Positions 63,476 to 64,000 of a DNA stretch of 64,000 nt are shown piece after piece. Source of the stretch: JAWKOK01 sp963765875 (GTDB lineage Bacteria > Chloroflexota > Anaerolineae > Caldilineales > Caldilineaceae). The notes beneath the pieces were generated by a model. It was not told the DNA's origin. It ran no database searches and saw only the letters and a program-made list of their open reading frames with translations. Both the position numbers and the translations under genes were made by a program. Position 1 is the first letter of the stretch. Every line of letters begins with the position of its first letter. Location: contig CAVXYK010000019.1 in the NCBI GenBank assembly GCA_963765875.1, forward strand, positions 1 through 64,000. Reading direction: 5' to 3'.

Positions 63476-64000
63476 CTAGATATCTTGTCGTGCAGCATTG
63501 ACCTCGTCTCGCAGATCTTCCCATATGCGGTAGGAGAGATCGCCGAAGGCGGGATCACGTTTCAGTTCGTAGACGCTGCGCGGACGCTCAAATGGTATGG
63601 TGACAGCGGACTTGATGCGCCCAGGTATTGCGCTCATGACCAGCACGCGGTCGCCCAACACAATGGCTTCATCAATTGAGTGGGTCACGAATACCACGGT
63701 CTTGTCGGTCTCGTCCCAAAGTTGTAGCAGTTCGTCCTGAAGGATCACCCTATTCTGGGCATCAAGAGCGCCAAACGGTTCATCCATCAGCAACACTTTC
63801 GGATCGTTGGCCAGGGCGCGGGCCAGGGCGACACGCTGGCGCATCCCGCCTGACAGCTGATACGGATAGGCCTCAGCAAAGCGGGAGAGCCCGACCGTCT
63901 GCAACATGCGCCCCACAATCTCCTCGCGTTGCCGCAGACCGACGCCTCGCACATTTAACCCATAGCCGACGTTATCATGGACAGTCAGCCACGGAAAAGT
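63476..64000 (-). CDS. ABC transporter ATPase, SsuB/TauB/NrtD type (partial, runs off the window)
   Basis: The open frame continues to the window edge, so the N-terminus with Walker A is outside. Seen: TFPWLTVHDNVGYGL (Q-loop region follow-up), signature LSGGMRQRVALARALAN, Walker B VLLMDEPFGALDAQ, switch His FVTHSIDEAI. Typical of nitrate/sulfonate/taurine/pyrimidine-precursor importers. Directly followed by carbamate kinase. Confidence 0.92.
   Translation of the reverse strand, partial: TFPWLTVHDNVGYGLNVRGVGLRQREEIVGRMLQTVGLSRFAEAYPYQLSGGMRQRVALARALANDPKVLLMDEPFGALDAQNRVILQDELLQLWDETDKTVVFVTHSIDEAIVLGDRVLVMSAIPGRIKSAVTIPFERPRSVYELKRDPAFGDLSYRIWEDLRDEVNAARQDI

Noticed and set aside
1..64000. 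tRNA or rRNA genes
   Set aside because: No T-loop GGTTCGAATCC-type signature with matching acceptor stems or rRNA-like segments was found by eye; a tRNAscan run would settle it.

Overview
The window looks like a Chloroflexota chromosome, most like the Anaerolineae/Caldilineae side of the phylum (inference from gene content: several sugar ABC transporters with lipoprotein binding proteins, LacI/IclR/RpiR/MalT-type regulators, META-domain lipoproteins, Pro/Thr-rich anchored surface proteins, intergenic palindromic repeats). It is mostly small operons separated by repeat-rich spacers. No rRNA, tRNA or CRISPR array was seen. One complete IS1182-type insertion sequence is present (22316-23905). 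At least seven genes are broken by single-base indels, two or three of them in homopolymers, so assembly error and genuine decay both need to be considered.

Layout. 1-4.5 kb: sugar ABC transporter (binding protein, two permeases) behind a LacI regulator with a 16-bp palindromic operator. 4.7-10 kb: MarC-like membrane protein, ceramidase-like hydrolase, luciferase-like oxidoreductase, ArsR/AHSA1 pair with a clear promoter. 10-14 kb: MaoC hydratase and IclR regulator divergent from a signal-less binding-protein homologue and a CaiB-type CoA-transferase. 14-28 kb: mixed genes (epimerases, META/MliC lipoprotein, M42 peptidase, HemG-like flavodoxin, large membrane protein, IS1182, DUF1254, LURP-one-like). 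28-33.5 kb: SulP transporter and stress-type small proteins (DUF1269, PRC-barrel, META). 33.5-44 kb: squalene synthase, then the highlight of the window, then a MalT-type regulator. 44-57 kb: Gfo/Idh/MocA dehydrogenase, PPOX-fold protein, B12-binding radical SAM protein, xseB, receiver-like/DUF309 protein, polysaccharide deacetylase, RpiR, membrane glycosyltransferase, beta-propeller protein, thioredoxin-fold protein, Crp/Fnr, ferredoxin. 57-64 kb: PIG-L deacetylase, a second sugar ABC operon, carbamate kinase and an SsuB/TauB-type ATPase running off the end.

The most interesting locus is 34.7-41.4 kb on the minus strand. It holds a Tat-exported reductive dehalogenase (RdhA, both Fe-S motifs intact), its three-helix membrane anchor (RdhB), a TPR protein, a PceC/NosR-like flavinylated Fe-S membrane protein, an overlooked 51-residue single-span protein, and an ApbE flavin transferase that could flavinylate the PceC-like protein. 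Upstream of rdhA lie a cobalamin riboswitch, two successive intrinsic terminators and a dense array of dyads including a CRP/FNR-type TGTGA-N6-TCACA box. Together they read as a complete electron path from the quinol pool to a corrinoid-dependent terminal reductase, placed under corrinoid control. This is inferred from sequence; function and substrate are untested.
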